DNA from: Macrotis lagotis
Lineage: Eukaryota; Chordata; Mammalia; Peramelemorphia; Peramelidae
Length of the DNA stretch: 64,000 bases
Reading direction: 5' to 3'
NCBI RefSeq assembly: GCF_037893015.1
Contig: NC_133660.1
Location: 288,521,078-288,585,077 of the forward strand
Part shown: in pieces, positions 38,353 to 51,761 of the stretch
Layout of the letters: each line of letters opens with the position of its first letter
Numbering within the stretch: the stretch's first letter is position 1
The notes under the pieces: generated by a model
Database searches by the model: none
Seen by the model: only the letters and a program-made list of their open reading frames with translations
What the model was told of the DNA's origin: nothing
Program-made: the position numbers and the translations under genes

Positions 38353-41055
38353 TGATTTCTTTTTTTTTTCTTAGAAAGAATTTATTTTATTTTGAGTTTT
38401 ACAAATTTTCACCCAATCTTACTTCCTTCCCCACACCCCCCAGAGAAAACAATCTGTTAGTTTTTACATTGTTTCCATGGTATACATTGATCTAAGTTGA
38501 ATGTGATGTGAGAGGAATCACATCCTTAACGAAGAAAAATCAAGTATAAGAGATAGCATAATTACATAATAAGATAAAGTACTTTTTTTCTAAATTAAAG
38601 GTAATAGTCTTCGGTCTTTGTTTGACCTTCACAATTCTTTCTCTGGATACAGATGGGATTCTCCATTGCAGATATCCCCAAATTGTCCCTGATTGTTGCA
38701 CTGATGGAATGAGAAATTCCCTCAAGGTTGATCATCACTCCCATATTGCTCAGCATCATTTCATGCAAATCCTTTCAGGCTTTCCTGAATACTCATCCCT
38801 CCCAGTTTCTAATAGAACAATAGTGTTCCATCACATACATATATCACAGTTTGTGAAGCCATTACCCAATTGAAGGACATTTACTTAATTTCCAATTCTT
38901 TGCCACCACAAACAGGGCTTCTATGAATATTTTTGTACAAGTGATGCTTTTACCCTTTTTCATATTCTCTTCAGGGTATATAGACCTAGAAGTGGTATTC
39001 CTGGATCAATGGGTATGCATATTTTTACTGCCCTTTGGGGCATTGTTCCAAATTCCTCTCCAGAAAGGCTGGATGAGTTCACAGCTCCACCAACAATATA
39101 TTCTACCACATCCCTTCCAACACTAATCATATTGGCCAGTCTGTGAGGTGTGAAGTGGTACCTCAGAGATGCTTTACTTTGCATTTCTCTATTAAGTAAT
39201 GATTTGTAGCAATTTTTCACATGACTATGGATTGCTTTGATTTCCTCATCTGTAAATTTCCTTTGCATATCCTTTGTCTCTTTGTCAATTGGGGAATGGC
39301 TTGGTTTTTTTTTTATTTTTTGAAAATTTAACACAGTTATCTCTATATTTTAGAAATGAGTCCTTTGTCAGAAATACTAGTTGTCAAAATTGTTTCCCAG
39401 TTTACTACATTTCTTTTATCTTTGTTTAAACTCCACAGTTCTTTATCTAGATGCAGATGGTACTCTCCCTCACAGGTGATCTGAAATTGTCTCTGATTAT
39501 TGCATTGTTGGAATGAGCATGTCCATTAAGGTTGATCATCACCCCCATGTTGCTGTTAGGGTGTACAGTGTTCTCCTGGTTCTGCTCATTTCATTCAGCA
39601 TCAGTTCATGAACATCTTTCCAGGCTTCTCTGAAATATCATTCCTCTTCATTTTTCTAATAGAATAATTGTGTCCCATAACATACATATATCACAATTTG
39701 TTTCAACCATTCCCCAACTGATGGACATTTACTCAATTACCAATTCTTTGCTGCCACAAAGAGGGCTGCTATGAATATTTTTGTACACATGATGTCTTTA
39801 CCCTTTTTCATGATCTCTTCATGTTATAGACCCAGTAGTGGCAATGATAGATAAAAGGGTATGTGCATTTTTATTGCCTTTTGACCATAATTCCAGATTG
39901 TCCCCCTGAAAAGGTTAGATGACTTTGCAGCTCCACCAACAATGTATTAGGGTATCAGATTTCCCACATCCCTTCCAACATTGAACCTTGTCCTTTCTGG
40001 TCCTATTGACTAATCTGATAAGTGTGATATGGTACCTCAGAGATGTGTTTAATTTGCATTTCTCCAATAAGTAATGATTTAGAGCAGTTTTTTTTAGTAT
40101 GACTGTGGATAGCTTTGATTCCCTCATCTGTAAATTGCCTGTGCATATCCTTTGATCATTTATCAATTGGGGAATGGCTTTTTTAAAATAAATTTGACTC
40201 ATTTCACTATATATTTTAGAAATGAGTCCTTTTTCTGAAATACCAGTTGTAAAAAATTGCCTCCCAATTTACTACATTTCTTTTGATCTTTGTTACAGTT
40301 GTTTTGCTTGGGCAAAAGCTTTTTAATTTAATGTTAACAGATTATCTAATTTGTTTTCAATGTTGTTCTCCATCTCTTCCTTAAGTCATAAACTGTGTCC
40401 CTTTCCATAGATCTGACAGTTCAACTATTCCTTTGTCTCCTAGTTGGCTTATAGTATTGTCTTTTATGTCTAAATCCTTGTACCCATTTTGATCTTATCT
40501 TGGGATAGTGTGTGAGATGTTGGTCAAATCCAAGTTTCTGCCATACTAACTTCCAATATTCCCAACAGTTTTTAATCAAAGAGAGATTTCTTATCCCAGA
40601 AGCTGAACTCTTTGGGTTTATCAAACAACAGATCACTATAATCACTTCCTGTTGTCTCTTTTGCACTCAATCTATTCCATTGATCTACAACTCTGTTTCT
40701 TAGCCAATACCAGACAGTTTTGATGACTTAGGCTTTATAGTATAATTTTAGATCTGGTAAGGCTAAGTCACTTTCTTTTGTACTTTTTTTTTCCATTAAA
40801 TCCTTGGAAATTTTTGACTTTTCGTTTCTCTTTATGAATTTAGTTACATTTTTTCTAGTTCATTAAAGTATTTTTTGATTGTTAAGGCACTAAACAAGTA
40901 GCTTAATTGTGACTTTTATTATATTAGCTTGAACTAGCCTTGATTGGTTGATATTTGCCCAGTTATTTCAATCTGATTTTGTTTGAGTGAAAAGTGTTTC
41001 ATAGTTGTTTTCATAGTGTTTCTGAGTCTACCTTGGCAGGTAGATTGAATTCTCA
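38353..41055 (-). mobile_element. L1 3'UTR and rear of ORF2, with internal duplication
   Basis: Reads on the minus strand from the 3' end at about 38353 to the rear of ORF2 at 41055. The segment 38612-39414 is repeated at 39415-40290. Ends of the repeat share a TCTTTGTT motif, seen near 38617, 39420 and 40292. Confidence 0.8.
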
Positions 41056-43215
41056 AGTTCAGTTGGGAATATATGTTGTTCCCTCTTTGAGTCAAATCTA
41101 TTAAGAATAAGATTCACTCACTCACACTTGTTAACACTATTATTAAAGGTCCTTTGTGCCTCTTCATTTGGTGGTATTTATCCTCTTATGCCTCCCCCTC
41201 TTATTCTCCCCGGTTTTTAATTTTTTTTATTTATTTAAGGCAATGGGGTTAAATGACTTGCCCAAGATCAGACAGCTTGATAATTATTAAGTGTCTAAGT
41301 CCACATTTGAACTCAGGTCCTGATTCCAGGCAAGGTGCTCTATCTACTGCACCACCTAACTGCCTAATCAATTGCTGTTTTGTTCATACCATCTACCTAA
41401 GAATACTCCTTTGATTGTCCTGATGGAACTAGACTTCTCAAGGATTATATGTTTCATCACACTTAATTTGTACCAACACCCTCTAAATATGCTCTTTTCA
41501 AGTCTCTTATTAGAAATACAATTATCTGAAGGTATTAATGCCATCAAATCTTAAACATTTATACCTGCACTTTCTGCCTGAATATGCTCCTTTCAAGGGT
41601 CCTAAGAGAAAAACAATTTGCACAAATTAAAATACTCTCTTTCCATGTAGGCATTTAAATAATGCCTCATTTTTTCCTTTGGTTTTCCTTTTTGCACACA
41701 TATTGAGACTTGTGTTTGAAGATCCAGTTCCTATTCTCTTTTGGTGTCTTCATCAGATAAGTTGAAATTTCTTTTTTTCAAACGAAATTCCATCTTTTCC
41801 CCTGAAAGAATAAACTGAATTTTGCAGGATAGTTGATTCTTGGTTGTTATCCAAGCTCATTTGCCCTTCAGAGGATCATATTCTTTGTCCTCTTAATGAA
41901 TCAGTGTTGAAAGTGAAAAGAACTACTAAATGCTGACTGTGTCACTGTTATTTAAATTGCTTCTATTGGGGTGCTTTTAGTGTTTTCTTTTTTATCTGAT
42001 GATTCTGAACTTTGCAAGAATCTTTGGAGTTTTTATTTTGGATCTCTTTTGGGGGTTCTTTCAATTCTTATTTTATCTCCTTTTTCTTTGATATTAGACA
42101 GTTTTCCTTGAGAACTTTCCAGGTAATGTGGCTTTCAGGTAGACCAATAATTAAATTATCTTTACTTGAGCCATTTTTCAATTTAGTCATTTTTCCTAAG
42201 AAGTACTATTCTTGTTCTTCTATTTCGCCCATCTTTTATTTCCATTTGATGGAATCTTGCTTTCTCATAGATTCAGCAGTTTCCTCTGGTTCAGTCCTCA
42301 TTTTGGAGGTTTCGTTTTCTTCACATTTTTTTGTGTATTCCTCCAATTGCATAATTTTTCTTTTAAAGAAGTTATTTTCCTTTTCTAGTAGACTTTACTT
42401 TTAAAGGTGTTGTTTTCATTTTTAGTTGGTTTATTTTACGTTTTACTTTTAAATGCAATTTTCTTCATTCAATTTTTCATAATTCCACTTCAGATCTATC
42501 TTTTCTTTTCTCCAAACTTCTTTTTTTCCTCTGTTCTTTTGTTTTTAAATTTTTTGTGCTCTTCCAAAAAAGTCTTTTTGCCTTTGAGATCAATTTCATA
42601 ATCCCCTTTATGGCTTCATATGTAGGCATTTCATCACTATTTTCCACTTCTAAGGTAACATTTTTATTTTTCCTATCTGTATAATCACTTTCTCCCATTA
42701 GTGCTCTTTTGGATTTTTTGCTCATTTTGAATGTTGAACTCTGTTCCTGGAGCACAGAGATAAAGGGCTGAGACTCTGGTTCTTGATTTTTGTGTATTGG
42801 ACTCGGAGGAGCTTGTGTTTTGCTCCTTGAGTTAGGGTAGTCTAACCTTGTTCTCCCTGGTACTAACCAGTCATCCTTTACCTGCTGCACTGGGATTGGG
42901 GTTCTCATAATGCTAGCCTGATGTTTTGCTGACCTGCTGAACTTGAGCTGTGCCAGGGCTAAAATTCTGCCACAGACATTTCAGTTCCCCATGACCTAAA
43001 ATACATTAAACTAATATTGTATCTCCATTAGATGCACCTTTTCTGGTGTCCTACAAAGATATCTTGAGCTTAAAAGCTGTTTTACTCCATATTTTTTTTG
43101 TGGGTTCTGTCACATTAGGATCTATTTAGAGGTTTTGCTTACAGTTGTTTTGGGAAAAGCTCCAGGGGCTTTCAAGCTTCTCATCATCATCTTGCTTGTA
43201 CCCATGAAGTCCTGA
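41056..43215 (-). mobile_element. L1/HAL1-like 5'UTR and ORF1
   Basis: On the minus strand a readable stretch of 143 codons (42908-42477), rich in K, E and R, carries ORF1-type sequence and is followed by the post-ORF1 region down to 41056. It passes straight into the rear of ORF2 without the ORF2 front, the same layout as 23096-28560. Contains a SINE at about 41215-41367. Confidence 0.65.
41215..41367 (-). mobile_element. WSINE1-type SINE
   Basis: AAGGCAATGGGGTTAAATGA, GATAATTATTAAGTGTCTAA, CACCACCTAACTGCC. Moderately diverged. No clear target-site duplication. Confidence 0.85.
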
Positions 43216-43663
43216 ATAAATATATTTTAAACAGTAGTTTAAAACCAGTACAATGAACCCAGCCCACAACTAATATTGCTTCTTAGAATGAAAGGATATT
43301 AAAATGATACTTTAATGTAAGCTTCTTGAGGTCATAGCTTATTTTTTTCATTCCTCTATATTTCCAATTCATATCATAGTACCTGACATGTAACTGACAC
43401 TTGTTAATGCTTGTTAAATTATTTCTTTATTTTCAATTTTCATCATTTACATTTTATTTTATTTTTTTATCATAAACATATTTTAGTTGCTTTCCAATTA
43501 CATACAATGGCAATTTCTACCATTCATTTTTTGCAAGGTTTTGAGCTTTGCAATTTTTTTTCTCCCTACCTCCCTTCTTACCCCCCTCCCCTTTCTGAAG
43601 ATAATCTGGTAAAATCTTTAGAATTGCATATAGTATATACATAGATCAAAAACTGAATGTCTC

Positions 43664-43826
43664 AGGGGCGGCTATGTGGTGCAATGGATAGAGCACCAGC
43701 CCTGGAGTCTGGAGTACCTGAGTTCAAATCTGGTCTCAGACATTTAATAATTACCTAGCCTTATAGCCTTGGGCAAGCCACTTAACCCCATTGCCTTGCA
43801 AAAAATAAAAAAAAAACTAAAAAATA
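43664..43826 (+). mobile_element. WSINE1-type SINE in L1
   Basis: GGGGCGGCTATGTGGTGCAA to AAAAAACTAAAAAA, complete with head and A tail. Confidence 0.9.
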
Positions 43827-45150
43827 TTCAATGTTTTGTGAGAGAAAAAACTGATTCGAAAGGAAGAAAGAAAACATTAGAGATAGCAAAATTATATAAT
43901 ACATAGGAAAACCTTTAAAGATTGAAGGTAACAAGATTTGGTCTTCATTTAAACTTCACAGTTCCTTATCTGGATAAAGATGGTATTCTTCATCATAGAT
44001 TCCCTAAAACTGTCTCTGATTTTTGCATTGATGGGATGACCAAGACCATCAAGTTTAGTCATCACTGTCTATTGTTGCTAGTGTGTACAGTGTTCTTCTG
44101 GTTCTGCTCTTCTCATTCAGCATCAATTCATGCAATTCTTTACAAGCTTTTCTAAAATCCTGTCCCTCATTTCTTAAAGAAAAAGAGTGTTCCATTACAT
44201 ACATAAACCACACTTTGTTCAGTCATTCCCCAATTGATGGACATCCCCTCAATTTTTAATTTTTTGCCACTACAAACAGAGCTACTATGAATATTTTTTG
44301 TGCATGTGGGATTTTTACCCTTTTTAAATAATCTATTCAAGATACAGATCCAATAATGGTATTGCTTGATCAAAGGGTATGCACATTTTTATTGCCTTTT
44401 GGGTATGATTTCAAATTGTACTTCAGAAAGGCTGGATCAGTGCACAACTCCACCACTAATTCATTAGTATCCCAAATTTCCCACATTCCCTCCAACATTG
44501 GTCATTTTGGCCAGTCTGAGAGGTGTGAGGTAGTACCTCAGAGAAGCTTTAATTTGCATTTCACTAATCCTTATAATGATTTAGAGCAATTTTTCACATG
44601 ACTGTAGCTTTGATTTCTTTGTCTGAGAATTGCCTTTGCATAACCTTTGATCATTTAATAGGGGAGTGACTTACTGTTTTATAAATTTGACTTAGTTCTC
44701 TATTTTAGAACTGTCAGAAACGCTAGTTGTCAAAATAATTTTACACTTTACTACATTAAATTACAGTTGTTTTGTTTGTGCAAGAACTTTTTAATTTAAT
44801 GTAATCAAAATTATGCAGTTCTTTTTTATAATGATCTCTAGCTTTTCTTTGGTCATAAGCTGCTCCCCTTGCAATAGATTTCACAGGTAAACTGTTCCTT
44901 GTTCTCCGAATTTGCTTGTAATATGATATTTTATGTCTAAATCCTGCCCCCATTTTGATATTATTGAGATAATGGTCTAATCATAGTTTTTATCTTCCAG
45001 TTTTCCCCAGCAGATTTTGTTGAAGACTGAGTTCTTATCTCAGATATTGAACTCTTTGGGTTTATTAAATAGCAGATCACTATAATCATTCCCTGCTGTC
45101 TCTTTTGCACCTAATATATTCCACTGATTCACCGCTCTTTTTCTTGGCCA

Positions 45151-45548
45151 GTGAACTGATCCAATCTTTCTGGAGAGCAATATGAAATCATTCCCGAAGG
45201 GCGATAGAGCTGTACTTTCCTTTAGATCTATCTACTGTATCTGCATCCTACTGGGTCTATATCCCTGAAAGATCTTGGAAAAGGATAAAAATCCAACATG
45301 TACAAAAATATTCATACTAGGTTTTTTTTTTTTGTAGTGGCAAAGACTTGGAAATTGAAGGGATGCCCATTAATTGGGGAAAGACGGAAAAAATTGTAGT
45401 ATATGTATGTGATGGTACACTATTGCTCTATAAGAAATCATTAGGGACAGAATTTTAGAAAAGCCTGGGAAGACTCACATAAATTAATGCTGAGTGAAAT
45501 GAGTTGAACCAGGAGTACATTTTACACACTAACAACAACATTAGGATT
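45151..45548 (+). mobile_element. Inverted L1 3' segment inside L1
   Basis: About 400 bases in sense orientation (GTGAACTGATCCAATCTTTC to AACAACAACATTAGG) replace a few bases of the surrounding minus-strand ORF2. Compared with 40700-40745, ORF2 stops after TTCTTGGCCA and resumes with TTTTGATGACT. The piece is the sense version of roughly 43980-44470 of the same host L1. Confidence 0.75.
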
Positions 45549-46821
45549 TTGATGACTGATGTTCATAATATAATTTTAGATCTGGAATGGTTAGGCTGCC
45601 TTCTTTTGTAACTTTTTCCATTAATTCCCTTGATATTCTTGTCTTTTTATTCCTCCATATAAATTGTTACTTTTTCCCCCCATCTCACTTAAGCAATTCC
45701 TTGAAAGTTTGATTGGTATGGCACTAAATAAGTAGTTTATTTATGTAGAATTATCATTTTTATTATATTAGCTGGGTGTATTCACGAGCAGTTGATGTTT
45801 ACTTGGTTATTTAGATCTCATTTCATTTGTGTGAAAAGCATTTTATAGCTGTTTTCATAGAGTTTCTGAATCTGCCTTGGTAGGTTGAATCTGAAGTATT
45901 ATAGTTGTCTGAAATTATTTTTAAAGGGATTTCTCTTTCTATCTCTTGTTGCTGTATTTTGTTAGTAAAACATAGAAATGCTGAGGATTTATGTGCGTTT
46001 ATTTTATATCCTGCATCTTTACTAATGTGGCTAATTGTTTCCAATAGCTTTTTAGATGATTATTTAGGGTTCTCTAGGTATACCACCATGTCATCTGCAA
46101 AGAATGAGAGTTTTGTCTCTTCCTTTCCAATTCTAATTCCTTCAATTTCTTTTTTCACCTCTTATTACTAAAGCTAATGTTTCCTAATACAATATTGCAA
46201 AGTAGGGCTGATATCTGGCATCCTTGTTTCAAAGCTAATCTTATTGGGAATGCTTCTAGCTTATCCCCATTACATACACTGTTTGTTGATGTTTTCAGAT
46301 AGACACTCCTTATCATTTTAAGAAATCATCCTTTTATTACTATGCTCTCTAATGCTGGGAATGGGTGCTGGGAAAACAAGCTTTTTTCAGCATCTATCAA
46401 GATAGTCATCTGATTTCTGTGAGGTTTGTAACATATATAGTCAATTATGCTGACAGTTTTCCTAATAACCAGCCCTATATTCTTGGAATAAATTCTGCTT
46501 GATCGTTGTATGTTATTTTAGTGATAACATGTTGTAATTGATTTGCTAATATTTTATTTAAAATTTGTGCATCCATATTCATTGGTGAAATTGGTCTATA
46601 GTTTTATTTCTCTGTTTTGCCCTTCCTGATTTAAGTATTAGCACCATTTTGGTGTCATAGAAGGAATTAGACAGAATGCTATGTTTGTCTATTTTTTCAG
46701 TGAAGTATATAGAACTGGAGCCAATTGTTCCTTGCATGTTTGATAAAATTCACTTGTGAATCCATCTAACCCAGAGTTTTTTCCTTAGGACGCTCATTGA
46801 TGGCTTGTTGAATTTCTTTAT

Positions 46822-46875
46822 TTGGATAGGATTATTTATGTATTTATGTATTTATGTATTTACATATTTAATTTC
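46822..46875. repeat. (TTTATGTA)n short tandem repeat
   Basis: Repeated TTTATGTA octamers in the L1. Confidence 0.85.
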
Positions 46876-48485
46876 CTCTTCTTTCAGCCTGGGCAATTTA
46901 TATTTTCATAAATATTGTTCCATTTCACTTTGATTATCAAATAAATTGGCAGTGGACCGAACACTTCAATTTTTTTTCCTCATTGGTCGTGGGTTCACCT
47001 TTTTCATTTTTGATAGCAGTAATTTGGTTTACTTTTTTCTTTTTTACTTAAATTAACCAAAGGTATATCTATTTTAGTTTGCTTTTTCATAAAACCAACT
47101 CTTGGTTTTATGTAGTAGTTCAATAGTTTTGTTACTTTTGATTTTATTCATTTCACTTTTAATTTTCAGAATTGTCTAATTGTATTTTTAAAGATTTGTT
47201 TTCTTCTGTCAATTTCTGTATTTCTTTTTGCAAGATGTTGAATTTCTTTTGCATTTCTTTTCCAAATTTTTCTACTTGATTTTATAAACACTTTTTGAAC
47301 TCTTCCAAGAAATCTTTTTGGTCTGGAGACCAAAAGGTGCATCACAAATAGTACTTTTTCTGCATTCTTCTTATGAGATGGTGATATGATCTTCCTTATC
47401 ACAATAGTAGCTTTCTAATATAAATACTTTTCTCTGATAATTATTATTCTTGAGCTCTCCACAGAGACACTGTCCCAAGTTTCTTATGTTGGGGGAAGGA
47501 CCTGCTTGCAGTCACATGCTCAGTGGGGATCTGAGACTCCTGTATTGGAGTTGGTCAGCTGTACCCTTGTCCCCCTGAGCCTCTGATGCAGAACTCTGAT
47601 GAGCTTGAGAGCCTTTGATTGACCTCTTCCACACTCTGCCTTTCCAGGCATTGGTCACCTAGTTCCCTGGGTCTCTACTCCTGCACTGGGTATATCTCCC
47701 TGTGCCAGGACATGATCCGTCACCACCCCGGTGAGACAGATGTTTCCTGAAGTATTTTCCAGATATCTTAAGCTGGAAAATGCTCCACTCTGTTCTTTTA
47801 AGGAAATCAGTAATTAAAAAGATAGAAAGATTAATACTTATTCTAATGCTTATTTTCCATTTAAAAACTAGATGCTGCTCTGTTGTGAGGAAATACTATG
47901 TGAATGGGAAGAATATAATGAAAATGAAATCAGAGGTTTTCATTGAATTAATAATTCAATAAAAATCATTAAGAGAATGTGAGGATTACGAAAACAAACA
48001 CACTACAGTCTCTTTCACCAGGAATGAGCACTATACTGGGTTGGACAAAACATCTATAAAAGTAAATTTAGAGGATTTTCATACAAAGAAACTTTTCAAA
48101 ATCCATGTAGAGGAAGCACTAACAACATAACAGGATAGGACTTGTCTAGGAAAGGGCACTGGAGGAGAAAACCATGAAGGTAGCTTGGGATTTCTAGAGG
48201 CTGGAGGGTTGCAGAAAACATATGCAGTGGGAGTCAGGCTGTGAATAGGATAAGGTTAAAGATAAAATATCATGGTCAAAGAACAGCTAGACTAGTATGA
48301 ATGAAGCATAAAAACCAAAATAATAACCAGCCTGAAACTATTAAAATTAAGGTTAGACTACTTGAAAAGTTTTAACGATATAAATATTTGAAAATTTGAA
48401 TATATTGGAATATATTGGAATATTTTCACATAGATCTTTGAACTCCAAACATTAACTGACTGGACTTAATGATCCCTGTAATACT

Positions 48486-48519
48486 GATTGAATTGGATTG
48501 AATTGGATTGAATTGGAAA
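48486..48519. repeat. Three copies of a GATTGAATTG decamer
   Basis: Direct tandem copies immediately before an L1 fragment in unit 3. Confidence 0.9.
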
Positions 48520-48539
48520 AACATCAGACTCAGCAGAAA

Positions 48540-49480
48540 CATACTTTTTCCCCTTTTCTTTGGGTTTTCCAACTCTATACAATAGTAGTTTTTAACCGAT
48601 CTTTTTTGGGGGGTAAGATTTAAGTTTTACATTTTTCTCCCTCCTCTCTTCACTCCCTTCTCCCTGTGATAGAAAGCTATGTTATAAGCTCTACATTTAT
48701 AACTATGCTAAACAACATGTCTATTTTGATTATATTATGAGAGAAGAATAAAATCCAGAGTAGAAAGAAAACAGAAAAAAAATGGCATACTACATAAGAC
48801 AATTTTTTTTAATTTAAGACAATAAACTTTGGTCTTCATTTAAACTCCCCAGTTCATTCATTAGCTATGGATGAGATTTTCCAAGATAACTCTAAAAATT
48901 GTCTTTGATTAGTGTGCTGCTGAAGTGAAGAGGTCCATCATAATTGATCATCATCCTAAGGTTGTTATTAGTGTATGTACTGGTTCCTACTGGTTCAGCT
49001 CATTTCACTCAGCATCAATTTATGCAAGTCTTTCCAGACTTTTCTAAAATTCTGTCCCTAATTATTTCTTATAGAGCAATAGTATTCCATCACATGCATA
49101 TACCACAATTTTTTTCAGTCTTTCCCCAATTGATGGGCATCCCCTCAATTTCCAATTTTTTGCCATTATTAAAAAACCCAAACTAGTATGAATGTTTTTG
49201 TACATGTTGGATTTTTACCCTTTTTCAAGATCTTTTAGGGATACAGGCCCAGTAGGATACAGATATAGTGGATAGATCAAAAGGAAAGTACAGTTTTATT
49301 TCCCTTTGGGAATGATTTCAAATTGCTCTCCAGAAAGATTGGATCAGTTCACAACTCTACCATCATTGCATTTTTTGTCTCAATTTTCCCTTTATCCCCT
49401 ACAAGACTGATCATTTTTCTTTCAAGTCATATTGGCTAATCGGAATTGTGGTGGTAACACACACAGATGTTTTCATTTTT
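48540..49480 (-). mobile_element. L1 3'UTR fragment in unit 3
   Basis: Matches the 43400-44500 module: AAACTTTGGTCTTCATTTAA, CAGCATCAATTTATGCAAGT, CCCCAATTGATGGGCATCCC, GGATCAGTTCACAACTC. Confidence 0.8.
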
Positions 49481-50534
49481 AGCACAAACTAATTTAAAAG
49501 AATAGAAAACAACAAAATAATTAGGGAATTGCACCATGTGAATTCTGGGAGGGACTCTGGCAATTATTCACTTCAATACTCTCATTTTAAAGTGGAAAAA
49601 TTAGCCAAGACAAAAATATTTTTCAAACTTATGTATGGATTGGAGACGAGAACATACTTGATGTTCCACGTCTATAAACCATTATGTTGGACCTAAATAG
49701 AGCTACATATGTAACAGGTCCCATTCGAAAACTATACTAACAAACTCAGTATTCAGATTAAACTACATTCAATTATTCAATATGTGATACTGAGAATCAA
49801 TTGTACTAAAATCAGGGGAATATAATCATAGGATAAAAACAATACAATCCACATTTCAATGAATTATATTCTACTTAGCAAAACAGCATTAAAACTTTTA
49901 AAAAAAATGAAAGATGTTAGGGTAGACAATTTATGAAAATAAATAAAAAGCTAATCCTATAAATCATTTCTATTCTTGCCTAAAATAGCTTTTCCACTAT
50001 AATAAACAAATTAAGATTGATCTGAGCACTCTGCTGGAAGATATAATGTTTAGACATGTTTAAATTGCTCTCCTTGCTCTAAAGGAATGTAAAATTAACT
50101 AAGTGAATAAAACATAAACAAAGGGAACATAAAGATCCAATCATTCAGAATAACTATATTATAGAAATGTGAAGTGTTCTATTTATTTCTATTTAATCGT
50201 GGGGAAAAGTTACTGCAAACAGGATGTTAAGGACCATAGTCCTGCTAATGAGAAGACTGTGGCTGGTGGCTAGTCTTAACTTTAGAACTCTTGAGTTCTT
50301 GGAGGGCTCAAGCTACTTGAGCATCTAAAGTAAACCTAGTATCAGTAAACTGAGCCTCTAGAATTGGGATGGGGAGACCTGGCCTCCTTGAAGAGGCAAA
50401 CTGACCCAAATTACAAGTGGAGCTGGTCAAAGTTTCTGAGCTAATCATCACTATTCATTACATTGAACTTTCAATTTAAGCAAAATAGGGAGATCAAGGC
50501 TAAAAATTAAAAGAAGAAATTAATTTTAAAATGA

Positions 50535-50817
50535 AGTTTGTCCTTTGTTTTTGAAGAAGGGAAGGTGAGACCATGACTTGCATGTGAATTGAATTTGAGG
50601 GAGGGGGTGCTGTGCTAAATCAACAGTCTCACTTTCTCCTTTACAGTACCCTGGACCCAGGGGAAAGATATGAATCAATACTACTGGATACTAGACAATC
50701 AGGGTAAAATGACTTGCCATGGTCAAATAACTACTAACAATCTGAGTCTAGATTTGAACTCAGGTCCTCCTGACTTCAGGGTTAGTGTCTACACACTGCA
50801 CTATCTAGTTACCCCAC
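50535..50817. mobile_element. Marsupial composite SINE
   Basis: Front half has the TGAATTGAATTTGAGGGAGG and CAGTCTCACTTTCTCCTTTA pattern also at 63285-63420. The rear half is a reverse MIR/WSINE-like core (AAAATGACTTGCCATGG, GATTTGAACTCAGGTCCTCC). It marks the start of the block interrupting unit 3. Confidence 0.6.
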
Positions 50818-50924
50818 TATTATTAAAAACTATTTACAGATTAAAAAATCTAATAATAAAAGAATGAATGTATTAAAAAAATCATAAAAACAATCAACAG
50901 AAAGAACAGAGAAAAAATTAATTG

Positions 50925-51235
50925 AAATTTTATTTTCCAATTATATGTTATAATAGTTTTTCAGCAGTAATCTATTTAAAACTTAAAAGTTACACATTTT
51001 TCTACAATTTTCCCTTCTCTTTCACCTCTCCATAGTGGCAAACAGTCTGGTAAAAGTCCTACACATTCATTTGTGTTTAACCTATTTACATATTAATCAT
51101 TTTGTGTAAGAGGAATTACAATTAAGGAGAAAGAAAGAAAACTATGAGACAGGAAAGAAAAACATAGGAGAAGCTTTTAAAAGAGTGAATATTCAGATTC
51201 TGTAGTTTTTTTAAAGAGAAAAATTTGTCTCTAAA
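50925..51235 (-). mobile_element. L1 3'UTR fragment, older subfamily
   Basis: Relative of 37780-38352: TTTTCCAATTATATGTTATA, CATAGTGGCAAACAGTCTGG, AGAGGAATTACAATTAAGG. Confidence 0.65.
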
Positions 51236-51239
51236 TGTT

Positions 51240-51761
51240 TACATCAACAATATAAAGAGTAGACTAATGAATGGGGTAGGCAATTTAAAAAATTTGAAAA
51301 AAAAGAGATTAAAAGTCCAAATAAAGCACTAAATAGGAAATCCTAAAAATTAACAGTGAGATTAATAAAATCATGAGTAAAAATATCATTGATTTGATAA
51401 ATAAAACTAGGATTTGGTTTTAGAAAAAATAGACATTTGTTTAATTAGATTATAAGTTTTGAACTAAAGCAAATATTTTAAATGAAAAGTCTAAATATAT
51501 GCTCATAAAGATGAAGTTAAACCAACTAAAATAAATTATTTTGATAAATATTTGCCTGTAAATTTAACTATTATGTGAAATGGAAGACTATTTACAAAAG
51601 TTTAAATTGCCTACAAAAGCAGAAGAAACAGAATCTCTAAATGAACCTATTTTAGGAAAAGAAATAGAGTAGGCCATAATTGAGCTTCCTAGGAGAAAAG
51701 CACCAGAATAAGATGGATTTGCAAGTGCATTCTTGAAAACTTTTAAGATTAACTGTTTTCA
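51240..51761 (+). mobile_element. L1 ORF2 fragment, left of the retrocopy
   Basis: Decayed ORF2 ending in an AGAATAAGATGGATTTGCAA stretch, the equivalent of the PDGF reverse-transcriptase motif. The DPPA2/4-like copy is inserted at its end. Confidence 0.7.

Larger units (their letters stand above)
43400..47775 (-). mobile_element. L1, minus strand, with inverted patch
   Basis: From the 3'UTR (43400) through ORF2 (translations such as QGRFRNSMKTAIKCF near 45850 and a QELGFMKKQTKID-type stretch near 47090) to ORF1 start and 5'UTR (47160-47775). A plus-strand piece lies at 45151-45548 and a SINE at 43664-43826. Part of ORF1 and the front of ORF2 are missing at the join near 47160. Confidence 0.8.

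Noticed and set aside
42012-42404. 130-codon hydrophobic frame as a membrane protein
   Set aside because: Also L1 antisense.
42477-42908. 143-codon minus-strand frame as a host gene
   Set aside because: It sits in an L1/HAL1-type ORF1 context next to L1 5'UTR-like and post-ORF1 sequence.
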